A stretch of DNA of 64,000 nt. Source: CAYFTL01 sp964346145 (GTDB lineage Bacteria > Bacillota > Clostridia > Christensenellales > Aristaeellaceae). The DNA is taken from contig CAYFTL010000004.1 in the NCBI GenBank assembly GCA_964346145.1, positions 1 through 64,000 on the forward strand. The letters run 5' to 3'. The notes beneath the pieces are model-generated. The model was not told where the DNA came from. It ran no database searches and saw only the letters and a list, made by a program, of their open reading frames with translations. Shown piece by piece: positions 43,176-50,821 of this stretch. How positions within the stretch are numbered: the stretch's first letter is position 1; each line of letters starts with the position of its first letter. Both the position numbers and the translations under genes were made by a program.

Positions 43176-43826
43176 ATGACGGACAAAACAACGCGGGCAT
43201 CCGGCACGGCACAGAAGGATTGGGATAGCCCCAGAATATTGTTTTTGGGAAATTCCATCACCCTGCATGCGCCCAAAACCGATATCGGCTGGAAGGGAAA
43301 TTGGGGCATGGCAGCTTCTTGCGCCGAGAGAGATTATGTACATTTGTTGATGGATAAGATACGCTGGGAAGCGCCCCAATCGAGCCATCGAATCGGTCAA
43401 TTGGCCGATTGGGAAAGGGAATATTGGCGCGGCACGGATGTGCTGAACAAATACGCACAGCTTAAGGCCTGGAACGCAGATGTAGTCGTGGTCCGCCTCG
43501 GTGACAACATTGATGGCGCGAGCATGGAAGATCACGATCTGTTTGCCGCCTTTGTTCAAATGATCGATTTTTTTGTACAAGGCAAAGCGAAGGTTGCGTT
43601 GACCACCTGCTTTTATGTGCATCCACCAAAGGACGAGTTGATTTTTCGGCTGGGTAAGGCGCTGGATTGCCCGGTTGTCGATTTGGCCCCGATCGCTGCC
43701 GACGATTCCATGAAGGCGTTGGGTGATTTTGCTCATTCGGGCGTAGCCTCACACCCTGGAGACTTGGGGATGGAAGCCATTGCCGATGCGCTTTATCCGG
43801 TAGTACGTCGGCTGACTCTATCATAA
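43176..43826 (+). CDS. SGNH/GDSL hydrolase
   Basis: A 216-residue esterase-like protein. Block I is ILFLGNSITLH with the nucleophile serine in GNS, block III is RLGDNID for the oxyanion asparagine, and block V is SHPGDLG holding the late histidine; the usual Asp-x-x-His becomes Ala-Ser-His here, so the acidic residue is unclear. There is no signal peptide. AGGTGA lies six bases before ATG 43176. Beside a GH28-like protein and sugar-transport remnant, it may deacetylate plant oligosaccharides; this is inference from context. Confidence 0.8.
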   Translation: MTDKTTRASGTAQKDWDSPRILFLGNSITLHAPKTDIGWKGNWGMAASCAERDYVHLLMDKIRWEAPQSSHRIGQLADWEREYWRGTDVLNKYAQLKAWNADVVVVRLGDNIDGASMEDHDLFAAFVQMIDFFVQGKAKVALTTCFYVHPPKDELIFRLGKALDCPVVDLAPIAADDSMKALGDFAHSGVASHPGDLGMEAIADALYPVVRRLTLS

Positions 43827-43943
43827 AATCTGGCATTGCGGCATTTCGATCCATTGTTTAAACGGCTGGAGATGATTATTTTTATTATTTAAAGGCGGAA
43901 AGGAATTGAAATATTAACTATTTATTAAATGCGAAAAACATAC

Positions 43944-43972
43944 TTGACCAAATTGCTAGGAAATGATATGAT
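43944..43972 (+). promoter_or_regulatory. Strong promoter with no gene behind it (sRNA promoter)
   Basis: TTGACC (43944-43949) and TATGAT (43967-43972) are exactly 17 bases apart. The predicted start point is near 43980. No open frame with a ribosome binding site follows on this strand before the terminator at 44039. Confidence 0.75.
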
Positions 43973-43979
43973 TTCATCA

Positions 43980-44082
43980 AGTTAGTTAAACCTAACGAAA
44001 ATACTAACTCCCCCCTTTATTTACACTCTTTAGTAACAAACACGCGCACAGAATGATCAGCCCGTTCTGTGCGCGTGTTTGT
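43980..44082 (+). ncRNA. Candidate small regulatory RNA, about 100 nt
   Basis: The predicted transcript has three parts. A 5' stem pairs AGTTAGT (43980-43986) with ACTAACT (44003-44009). A single-stranded stretch follows, beginning CTCCCCCCTTTA (44008-44019), which could pair with AGGGGGGAG-type ribosome binding sites. A long terminator hairpin closes it (44039-44079). This is the layout of Gram-positive trans-acting sRNAs that use C-rich loops, such as the staphylococcal Rsa RNAs. It sits between two genes whose 3' ends face each other. No family is recognised. Confidence 0.6.
44039..44082. terminator. Long GC-rich terminator hairpin
   Basis: AACACGCGCACAGAA (44039-44053) pairs perfectly with TTCTGTGCGCGTGTT (44065-44079). 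T-rich sequence follows on the plus strand. It may end both the candidate sRNA and the leftward tmcAL transcript. Confidence 0.88.
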
Positions 44083-44108
44083 TATTTGCAAGCAGCATTG
44101 TGCAAAAA

Positions 44109-45302
44109 TCAATCGTCTATCACGATCATTTTATGTGTAAAGTCGTTTCCGGCTTGGCGCAAGATGGAGGATTGAGTGCCCAGTCCCCACAGGTCGGTGG
44201 CTCGGCATTCCAAATCGAAGCAGCCATTGCGCTCAGCTGTGAATTGAGCAGCCCTGACCACCATGGGCAGCTGGTTTAAGTTTTTGATCCGGTTTAGCAG
44301 GGGAGTGGCTTTTTTTCGAAAACCCAGTGGACGTATATAGCTTGGGGCAGGATAAGCAGCGGCAATATCTTTGTCTATGCCCAAAAGTGCATAGGTGAGG
44401 ATTCGGGATAAGCGAGCGTAGGTATATCGCTTAGATTTGATTTTTCGCAGCAGATCAACCCTGCTCGTTGCGCTGCGGCACGCTTTTGCAATCAAGTGTT
44501 CTAACCCCTCGGCCACATCGGGCAAATTGGCGATTTGACTTGGGGACATGCTGCGCAATCGGTACAAAAGAAGATTGTCCAAGGTTTCTTGGGTGCATAT
44601 GCTGGCGGGATTTTGGCTGCGCATCAGGGCTTGACTCGTAAGAGGGAGAGCCTGCATGGCTTCTTCGATTTCCCCGTTGGCGATAGCCAAACGGATGGCG
44701 CTGGCCGAACTTATGGTGCCGATCCTCTGGTCGTGGTAGCTGTTCGTGCGCTTTACGATAATGGGCGTCATGGGGTTGTCCAGCTGGATGTTGGCCAACA
44801 GATATTCGATTCCAAGCACGCTGTTGGGCTGGTTCAAACAGTTCACATCCCACCCTAAGGCATGGCTGAACGCTTCTCCCCGGGCTCGCGCATGGCTTTT
44901 GCCTTGGGCGAGTAGTTCACGGATGTGCGAATCGACCTTTTGCGATTCGGTGCTGCTCAGAGAAAGGATTGCATTCAACTCCTGGCTTTCAAGCTCACTG
45001 CCAAAACAAAAGCTAGTTGCCCCAGCGGCGTGGAGCAATTGAATTCCAGCCGCTGCGAAATGGGGCGCTGGACGCACGGCGTATAGGCAGGGCAGCTCAA
45101 TGACCAGATCGGCACCCGCAAGCAAGGCCATTTGTGTGCGCGTCCACTTGTCTACCAGCGCAGGATCGCCGCGTTGGGTAAAGTTGCCAGCCATAACCAC
45201 AACCAAAAAATCGCACCGGGAGAGTTGGCGCGCCTTGTCGGCTTGGTAGAGATGACCGTTGTGGAATGGATTGTATTCTGCAATGATTCCGCAGATGTTC
45301 AT
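44109..45302 (-). CDS. tmcAL: tRNA(Met) cytidine acetate ligase
   Basis: A 397-residue nucleotidyltransferase-fold enzyme (formerly YlbM) that acetylates the wobble cytidine of elongator tRNA-Met using acetate and ATP. The N-terminal GIIAEYNPFHNGHLYQ contains the HxGH-type nucleotide motif, and VVMAGNFTQRGDPALVDKW follows near residue 38. The C-terminal half is helical and binds tRNA. ATG 45302 follows GGAGG five bases upstream; an in-frame codon at 45314 precedes that site. In many Firmicutes this gene neighbours pta, yceD and rpmF, as here, where pta is divergent. Confidence 0.93.
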   Translation of the reverse strand: MNICGIIAEYNPFHNGHLYQADKARQLSRCDFLVVVMAGNFTQRGDPALVDKWTRTQMALLAGADLVIELPCLYAVRPAPHFAAAGIQLLHAAGATSFCFGSELESQELNAILSLSSTESQKVDSHIRELLAQGKSHARARGEAFSHALGWDVNCLNQPNSVLGIEYLLANIQLDNPMTPIIVKRTNSYHDQRIGTISSASAIRLAIANGEIEEAMQALPLTSQALMRSQNPASICTQETLDNLLLYRLRSMSPSQIANLPDVAEGLEHLIAKACRSATSRVDLLRKIKSKRYTYARLSRILTYALLGIDKDIAAAYPAPSYIRPLGFRKKATPLLNRIKNLNQLPMVVRAAQFTAERNGCFDLECRATDLWGLGTQSSILRQAGNDFTHKMIVIDD

Positions 45303-45337
45303 GTAGGCCTCCAAAATGAAAATTTATACAATTTGCC

Positions 45338-45366
45338 TTTTCAAACTTCATAAATTGGCGTATAAT
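45338..45366 (+). promoter_or_regulatory. Promoter of pta-ackA
   Basis: A perfect TATAAT (45361-45366) lies 17 bases after TTTTCA (45338-45343). The start point near 45373 leaves a leader of about 165 bases. Confidence 0.6.
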
Positions 45367-45372
45367 AACCAA

Positions 45373-45538
45373 GTAAGCTTAATTTTGCGAATTGAGCTTG
45401 CAAATTTGTTTGCGGAAGATGGCAGCTGCCCACTTAAGGAGATGGCTGCCGTTTCATAGCTTAATAGTAGCATATTTTTATATTTGCCAACAAGCCGGGG
45501 AGTATTTCCCGGAAATATTTTTGCTGGGGGGATTTTTC
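45373..45538 (+). promoter_or_regulatory. Long structured 5' leader of pta-ackA
   Basis: Three hairpins follow one another: GCAAA/TTTGC (about 45404-45417), GGCAGC/GCTGCC (45421-45450) and CCGGGGA/TTCCCGG (45495-45512). The last is followed by AAATATTTTTG, like a weak terminator, just before the GGGGGG ribosome binding site. An attenuator is possible; no known riboswitch class is recognised. Confidence 0.45.
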
Positions 45539-46540
45539 ATGTCGTTAATGGATCAAATCAAGCAAAAGGCACGCCAGAACGTGAAGCATGTGGTTTTGCC
45601 CGAAGGGGACGAACCGCGCACGGTTCAGGCGGCCGCACTGATCGCCGAGGAAGGGATTGCCAAGGTTACCTTGTTGGGCAAGGTGGCCGATATCCAAGCA
45701 AAGGCCAAGGAACTGGGCGTATCGTTGGATCGGGTTTTGTTGATCGATCCGGCGACCGATAGCAAGCGCGCCGCTTATGTGAATGCGCTGTGCGAGATTC
45801 GCAAAGCCAAGGGCCTGACGGCCGAACAGGCGGAACAGTTGCTGAATGATGCGCTCTACTACGGCGTGATGATGGTAAAGATGGGCGATGCGGACGGCAT
45901 GGTGGCTGGTGCGATTAGCTCCACCGGCAATGTGCTGCGCCCTGCGCTCCAAATCATCAAAGGTAAAAAAGGTATTAGAACGGTTTCTTCCAGCTTCCTG
46001 ATGGAATGTGACAACAAAGACTTGGGTGAAAACGGCGTACTGGTGTTTAGCGACTGTGCGGTTGTGCCTAACCCGACGGCAGAAGAGATGGCGACCATCG
46101 CTGTGTTGGCGGCCGAAGTAGGCGAAACGCTGGGCGGTTTTGACGAAGCGCGGGTGGCCATGCTGTCTTACTCCACGAAGGGCAGCGCAAAGAGCGAAAT
46201 GGTGGACAAAGTAGTGGAAGCCACGGCGCTGGTTCGCGAAAAGAATTCCGACTTGGCGGTGGATGGCGAACTACAGCTGGACGCTGCCCTAGTGCCTGAT
46301 ATCGCTCAGCTGAAAGCTCCGGAAAGCAAAGTTGCCGGCAAAGCCAACGTGTTGGTATTCCCCGATCTGCAATCGGGCAATATCGGCTACAAATTGGTTC
46401 AGCGCTTTGCCAACGCTAACGCTTATGGCCCGGTGATGCAAGGGCTGGCCATGCCGGTGAACGATCTATCTCGCGGGTGCACTGTGGATGACATTGTTTC
46501 CGTAGTAGCCATTACTGCGCTGCAAGCACAATCCTTTTAG
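45539..46540 (+). CDS. pta: Phosphate acetyltransferase
   Basis: Interconverts acetyl-CoA and acetyl phosphate in the cytosol, the first step of acetate formation with ATP yield. The 333-residue length matches the short single-domain Pta of Gram-positive anaerobes. Conserved stretches are VVLPEGDEPRTVQAA near residue 20, MVAGAISSTGNVLRPALQI near 122 and the C-terminal PVMQGLAMPVNDLSRGC. GGGGGG lies seven bases before ATG 45539. The reading frame is open further upstream but carries no ribosome binding site. ackA starts 21 bases after the stop, forming the usual pair. Confidence 0.96.
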   Translation: MSLMDQIKQKARQNVKHVVLPEGDEPRTVQAAALIAEEGIAKVTLLGKVADIQAKAKELGVSLDRVLLIDPATDSKRAAYVNALCEIRKAKGLTAEQAEQLLNDALYYGVMMVKMGDADGMVAGAISSTGNVLRPALQIIKGKKGIRTVSSSFLMECDNKDLGENGVLVFSDCAVVPNPTAEEMATIAVLAAEVGETLGGFDEARVAMLSYSTKGSAKSEMVDKVVEATALVREKNSDLAVDGELQLDAALVPDIAQLKAPESKVAGKANVLVFPDLQSGNIGYKLVQRFANANAYGPVMQGLAMPVNDLSRGCTVDDIVSVVAITALQAQSF

Positions 46541-46561
46541 CGACGTTTTGTGGAGGATATT

Positions 46562-47755
46562 ATGAAAATTCTGGTTATCAATGCAGGGTCTTCTTCGCTG
46601 AAGTATCAGTTGATTAATATGCAAGACGAATCGGTTCTTGCAAAGGGTTTGGTGGAGCGCATCGGTATAGAGGGCTCCAACTTGGTGCACAAATTCGCTG
46701 GCAAGGAACTGAAAGTGGTTCAGCCTCTGGCCAATCACGTGGAAGCCATAGAACTGGTTTTAAATGCACTCACCCAAGGCGAGGGCGCCGTAATCAAAGA
46801 TATGGGCGAAATTCTGGCGGTAGGCCACCGGGTGGTTCACGGCGGCGAGAAGTTTGCCGAATCCACGGTGATCACCGATGAGGTTATGCAGGCCATCCAG
46901 GAGAACGCTGCGCTGGCTCCGTTGCACAACCCACCCAACATTATGGGCATCGAAGCGTGCAAAAAGGTAATGCCCAACACGCCCATGGTGGCGGTGTTTG
47001 ATACGGCTTTCCACCAAACCATGCCGCCTCACGCGTATCTGTACGGCTTGCCGCTGGATTATTACAATCGCCTTAAGGTTCGCCGCTACGGATTCCATGG
47101 AACCAGCCACCGTTATGTGACGGCCCGCGCGCTTGAACTGTTGGGCAAACCGGTGGAAGATACCAAAATTATCACTTGCCATTTGGGCAACGGTTCCTCC
47201 TTGACGGCGGTTCAAGGCGGAAAATCGGTAGACACTTCTTTGGGGCTGACTCCGCTGGAAGGCGTGGTTATGGGCACCCGCTCGGGAAACATTGACCCTG
47301 CCATCATTCAGTTTGTGATGGAAAGCGAGGGTTTGAATATTGACGAAGTAATGGAAGTGCTCAACAAGAAATCTGGTTTGACCGGATTGTCCGGACGCTC
47401 CAGCGATATGCGTGATGTGCGTACCGGCGCCGATGAAGGGGATGAAAAATGCCAGATGGCCCTTAAGGTCTGGGCCTATGGCATCCGCAAGTACATCGGT
47501 GCTTATGCGGCCGCTATGGGCGGCTTGGATGCGCTGGTCTTCACCGCCGGTATCGGCGAAAACGACTGGGATGCGCGCGCCGACATTTTGGCCGGGCTGG
47601 AATTCATGGGCATCAAGTTTGATGCGGCCTTAAACGATCAGCTCAGGAAAGAGGCTGATATTTCTACGCCAGATTCCAAGGTTCGGATTTTTGTCATCCC
47701 TACCGACGAAGAGTTGGCTATCGCCCGGGATACGCTGGAGTTGACGATCAAATAG
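46562..47755 (+). CDS. ackA: Acetate kinase
   Basis: Makes ATP and acetate from acetyl phosphate, completing the pathway started by Pta. The 397 residues are standard. The N-terminal KILVINAGSSSLKYQL, the FHGTSHRYV stretch (catalytic histidine region), HLGNGSSLTAVQGGKSVDTSLG and the C-terminal FTAGIGENDWDAR are all typical of the ASKHA fold. ATG 46562 follows GGAGGA. Cotranscription with pta is expected. It is followed by a strong new promoter for the next genes. Confidence 0.97.
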   Translation: MKILVINAGSSSLKYQLINMQDESVLAKGLVERIGIEGSNLVHKFAGKELKVVQPLANHVEAIELVLNALTQGEGAVIKDMGEILAVGHRVVHGGEKFAESTVITDEVMQAIQENAALAPLHNPPNIMGIEACKKVMPNTPMVAVFDTAFHQTMPPHAYLYGLPLDYYNRLKVRRYGFHGTSHRYVTARALELLGKPVEDTKIITCHLGNGSSLTAVQGGKSVDTSLGLTPLEGVVMGTRSGNIDPAIIQFVMESEGLNIDEVMEVLNKKSGLTGLSGRSSDMRDVRTGADEGDEKCQMALKVWAYGIRKYIGAYAAAMGGLDALVFTAGIGENDWDARADILAGLEFMGIKFDAALNDQLRKEADISTPDSKVRIFVIPTDEELAIARDTLELTIK

Positions 47756-47782
47756 CAAACCCTAAGACTAACACGAAAATCG

Positions 47783-47811
47783 TTGACAAAACGATGGCCA
47801 GCCACTATAAT
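47783..47811 (+). promoter_or_regulatory. Consensus promoter of the DUF177-rpmF pair
   Basis: A perfect TTGACA (47783-47788) and a perfect TATAAT (47806-47811) are 17 bases apart, the strongest promoter in the window. The start point near 47818 allows a leader of only about 22 bases. Confidence 0.88.
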
Positions 47812-47839
47812 ATCAAAGGTCATTATCGGGGTGAGTATA

Positions 47840-48382
47840 TTGTTGTTTGATGTTTCTTCTGCGCTGAAGAATCCTGGAAAAGAGTACGGGGTCGAGCGCG
47901 AAGTTCAGCTAGATTCCATCGAATCGTTCGGCGATCAGATTGCGTTTGAGCCTGCTTTGTTGCAGGTAACCATCGTAAGCGATGGCAATCAGCTGGATAT
48001 CAAAGGTCAAACCAGTGCACGGATTCATACCCGTTGCGCCTTGTGTTTGCAGCCTGCTAGCGCAACGGTGGTTGCGCCCGTGCTGCAACGGTATGCCCGC
48101 AGACCGGTGGAAGATGACGCGAGCGATGTAGAAGTGCATCCGCTCGAAAATTCACAGGTGGATCTAGCCGAAACGGCGCGCGAAGCGCTGCTGCTGGCTT
48201 TGCCTATGCGATTTTACTGCAAGGAAGACTGCAAAGGATTGTGCCCGGTATGTGGCGCGGATTCGAACGTAGATTCCTGCGATTGCATGGAGCAAAGGGA
48301 GCAAGAAGCAGAACGGGAAAAGGAGCAGTCCAATCCGTTTTCGGTGTTAAAACAATTGCTCACAGAGGATGAGGAGGTGTAA
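47840..48382 (+). CDS. DUF177/YceD family protein
   Basis: A protein of about 180 residues next to rpmF, as in nearly all bacteria that carry it. YceD-type proteins are linked to 23S rRNA processing or accumulation, although the mechanism is unclear. Conserved features are the central TRCALCLQPA and the C-terminal EDCKGLCPVCGADSN with CxxC pairs. TTG 47840 is chosen because GGGGTGA lies upstream and the protein then begins LFDVSSALKNPGKE, like clostridial relatives; TTG 47843 is also possible. Starts before 47818 would precede the transcript. It is cotranscribed with rpmF, two bases downstream. Confidence 0.88.
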   Translation: MLFDVSSALKNPGKEYGVEREVQLDSIESFGDQIAFEPALLQVTIVSDGNQLDIKGQTSARIHTRCALCLQPASATVVAPVLQRYARRPVEDDASDVEVHPLENSQVDLAETAREALLLALPMRFYCKEDCKGLCPVCGADSNVDSCDCMEQREQEAEREKEQSNPFSVLKQLLTEDEEV

Positions 48383-48384
48383 CC

Positions 48385-48579
48385 ATGGCTGTACCGAAGG
48401 GGAAAGTGTCTAAGGCGCGTCGCGACAGTCGCCGTGCTAACTGGAAGCTGACTGTGCCGGGTATTGTGAAATGTCCCCGCTGCCAAGCGATGAAACTTTC
48501 ACACCGCGTGTGCAAAAACTGCGGATATTACAACGGACAAAAAGTTGTCGATGTTGAGGCGAAAAACGCCGCCAAATAA
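48385..48579 (+). CDS. rpmF: Ribosomal protein bL32
   Basis: A 64-residue large-subunit ribosomal protein. The N-terminal AVPKGKVSKARRDSRRANWKL is typical, and the two pairs CPRC and CKNC form a zinc ribbon, so this is the zinc-containing form. GAGGAGG precedes the ATG. It is cotranscribed with the DUF177 gene and followed by a terminator. Confidence 0.97.
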   Translation: MAVPKGKVSKARRDSRRANWKLTVPGIVKCPRCQAMKLSHRVCKNCGYYNGQKVVDVEAKNAAK

Positions 48580-48600
48580 TTTATTTCTAGCACATATGAG

Positions 48601-48643
48601 CAACCGTTTTTTACTGTTTTACTGTAATAAACGGTTGTTTTTT
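48601..48643 (+). terminator. Terminator after rpmF
   Basis: CAACCGTTT (48601-48609) pairs with AAACGGTTG (48629-48637) and is followed by TTTTTT. Confidence 0.85.
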
Positions 48644-48771
48644 GTTTTGATATTCAACTTGTTTCCTATGATTAAGAGAATAAATGCGGAGCGGTTATAG
48701 ATAGCGGCGCAAAGAATCTTTTTTGCGTTTTTTTTGCTCGTTGCCCGCTTGGGTTTATGTTTGCACATTAT

Positions 48772-48804
48772 AAATTTGGTTTTATGGCAAATTTGCAGTA
48801 TAAT
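48772..48804 (+). promoter_or_regulatory. Promoter and inverted repeat upstream of the polysaccharide cluster
   Basis: TTGGTT (48776-48781) and TATAAT (48799-48804) are 17 bases apart. An inverted repeat, AAATTTG-N9-CAAATTT (48772-48794), overlaps the -35 and spacer, where a repressor would block polymerase. Confidence 0.65.
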
Positions 48805-48861
48805 AAACGAAAACACTTTCTATGCGGGTCTGTTCCCCCCAAGAGGAGGCTTCTTTAGACG

Positions 48862-49626
48862 ATGGAGTATATGGAAGATCTGGTATCGGTCGTTATTCCC
48901 ATGCACAACAACCAAGATTTTATAAAGCAAACTTTAGATTCGGTGTTGAATCAAACCTACAAAAATCTTGAGATCATAATGGTGGATGATTGTTCTACAG
49001 ATTCCACCTGCCAAATTGTAGAGCCGTATGCCCGCGACTGTGATCAAATCAGCCTCGTGCGCCAAACCGTCAACCAAGGCGCCGCGGTTACGCGCAATGA
49101 AGCCATTGCCCGCGCCCGAGGCCGTTACATAGCTTTTTTGGATAGCGACGACGTCTGGAAGCCCGAGAAACTTGTAAAGCAGTTGGCCTACTTTGAAAAA
49201 GCCGGCGGTGTAATTTGCTACACGGGAATCGACATTATGGATGAGAGCGGAGCCGTGGTAAAGCCCGATCGAAAGGTGATTGAACGGGTAGACTACAAGT
49301 TTTTGCTCAAAAACACCATTATCGCCACCTCCACTGTAATTGTGGATCGCAAAATTTCTGGCGACTTTGCCATGCCTTTGCTACGTGCAGGTCAGGATTA
49401 TGCGACATGGCTTATGCTGTTGCGAAAAACGGGCAGTTATGCCAGCGGGCTCAGCGAATCCTTAACGCTGTACCGGCGCCGTAGCGGATCCATTTCTTCA
49501 AAAAAGTTTAGACGCTTTAAAAAAGTGTGGGACATTCAAGTCAAATTTGAAAATATCCATCCGGCGGCGGCGGCATTAAACTGTGTACACTACGCATTCA
49601 ATGCGTTTAAGAAACATTATCTTTAG
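48862..49626 (+). CDS. Family 2 glycosyltransferase
   Basis: Transfers a sugar from a nucleotide donor to a growing surface polysaccharide at the cytoplasmic membrane face. The GT-A fold is clear in 254 residues: SVVIPMHNN at 9-17, VDDCSTDST at 41-49 and the metal-binding LDSDDVW near 94-100. GAGGAGG lies about 12 bases before ATG 48862; ATG 48871 is a possible alternative. It is the first gene of the cluster, right behind the promoter. The donor and acceptor cannot be told. Confidence 0.9.
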   Translation: MEYMEDLVSVVIPMHNNQDFIKQTLDSVLNQTYKNLEIIMVDDCSTDSTCQIVEPYARDCDQISLVRQTVNQGAAVTRNEAIARARGRYIAFLDSDDVWKPEKLVKQLAYFEKAGGVICYTGIDIMDESGAVVKPDRKVIERVDYKFLLKNTIIATSTVIVDRKISGDFAMPLLRAGQDYATWLMLLRKTGSYASGLSESLTLYRRRSGSISSKKFRRFKKVWDIQVKFENIHPAAAALNCVHYAFNAFKKHYL

Positions 49627-49690
49627 GACAAGGATCCATGCCAAGAAATGAAATGGAGACACACTGCTCAAGCGTTAATGGGGGATATAT

Positions 49691-50821
49691 TTGAACATAT
49701 TGAATCTTTGCACGTTTTATCATCGTGCTACGATTTTTTTTGATTTGGCCAGCCGGCTGCGAGAACGCGGACACGTTGTAAAAATTTTTAGCGCAGCGGC
49801 GAAAGGCGATCCGATAAATCCGAACTTTCACTATCTGTTTGATGAAAACGTGGTACATCAGGAGTGCTACACCAAATGGGACCGGTTTGTATTTTTTAGA
49901 AAGCAGCGCAAGCTAAAGCGCGCGGTCGAAGGAGCGTACGATGTAAGCTCCTTCGATGTGCTGCATGCCCACACCCTTTTTAACGGAGGCTATGCGGCCT
50001 ACAAGCTGCATCTGCAATACGCAGTTCCCTATGTGGTTAGCGTGCGCAGCACCGATTTGGATTGCTTTTTGAAGATCCCCGGCTTTGATCGCATCGCCAA
50101 CAAAATTTTAGCCAATGCGTCGGGTGTGCTCTTTTTATCCGAATCGGCCAAGAAAACGATGATTGAAAAACACGTTCACAAGGGGATTCGAGACCGTATG
50201 GAAAAGAAATCATCGGTCATATACAACGGAGTGGATAGTTTTTGGCTGGACAATGGCGCGACTCAGGGTAAGGAGCTTAAGGGCAATCCGGTTCGGATGC
50301 TGTGCGTGGCCAGAATTAACAAAAACAAGAATATAGACTCAATTGTAAAGGCTATGGACTTATTGGAGCAGCAGGGTTATGCGTTCAGACTTCAAATCAT
50401 CGGCCGGGTGATGGACGAAACACTGGCCCGGGAACTGGCTAAAGATCAGAGAGTAGAAATCGTATCCTACATACCCAAAGAACAGCTGCTGGCTTACTAT
50501 AAGGGTGCCGATATATTTGTGTTGCCCTCTTTTAAAGAAACCTTTGGGCGCGCTTATGCCGAAGCCATGACCCAGGCGCTGCCCGTGGTCTACACGGCGG
50601 GCCAAGGCTTTGATAAGATTTTCCCCCAAGGGGAAGTAGGCTATGCGGTGAATGCCCACGACGTTCAAGACATTGCGCTGGGTATAGAGTCTATTTTACA
50701 AAGGTATTCTGAACTTTCGAACAACTGCGTTAAACATTATCTGACATTTGACTGGAAAGATATCGCCGTGGATGTGGAACGGCTCTACAAGAAAGCGGCG
50801 GATGGGGGTGTGGGCAAATGA
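49691..50821 (+). CDS. Family 4 glycosyltransferase (copy 1)
   Basis: A 376-residue GT-B retaining transferase. The N-terminal half has NILNLCTFYHRA and HAHTLFNGGYAAY, and the donor-binding C-terminal half has the family E-x7-E region in SFKETFGRAYAEAMTQALP near residue 280-298. The start is TTG at 49691 after GGGGGATAT. It overlaps the next gene by four bases (ATGA). It is clearly paralogous to the gene at 53197 over its full length. Each copy is followed by a pyruvyltransferase-type gene, so the pair was duplicated as a unit. Confidence 0.9.
   Translation: MNILNLCTFYHRATIFFDLASRLRERGHVVKIFSAAAKGDPINPNFHYLFDENVVHQECYTKWDRFVFFRKQRKLKRAVEGAYDVSSFDVLHAHTLFNGGYAAYKLHLQYAVPYVVSVRSTDLDCFLKIPGFDRIANKILANASGVLFLSESAKKTMIEKHVHKGIRDRMEKKSSVIYNGVDSFWLDNGATQGKELKGNPVRMLCVARINKNKNIDSIVKAMDLLEQQGYAFRLQIIGRVMDETLARELAKDQRVEIVSYIPKEQLLAYYKGADIFVLPSFKETFGRAYAEAMTQALPVVYTAGQGFDKIFPQGEVGYAVNAHDVQDIALGIESILQRYSELSNNCVKHYLTFDWKDIAVDVERLYKKAADGGVGK

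Noticed and set aside
45392..45538. In-frame extension of pta by 49 codons
   Set aside because: No ribosome binding site at its start, residues unlike Pta N-termini, and the standard start at 45539 has GGGGGG at the right distance.
47783..47839. Upstream ATG for the DUF177 protein
   Set aside because: The region is a consensus promoter and would not be in the transcript.
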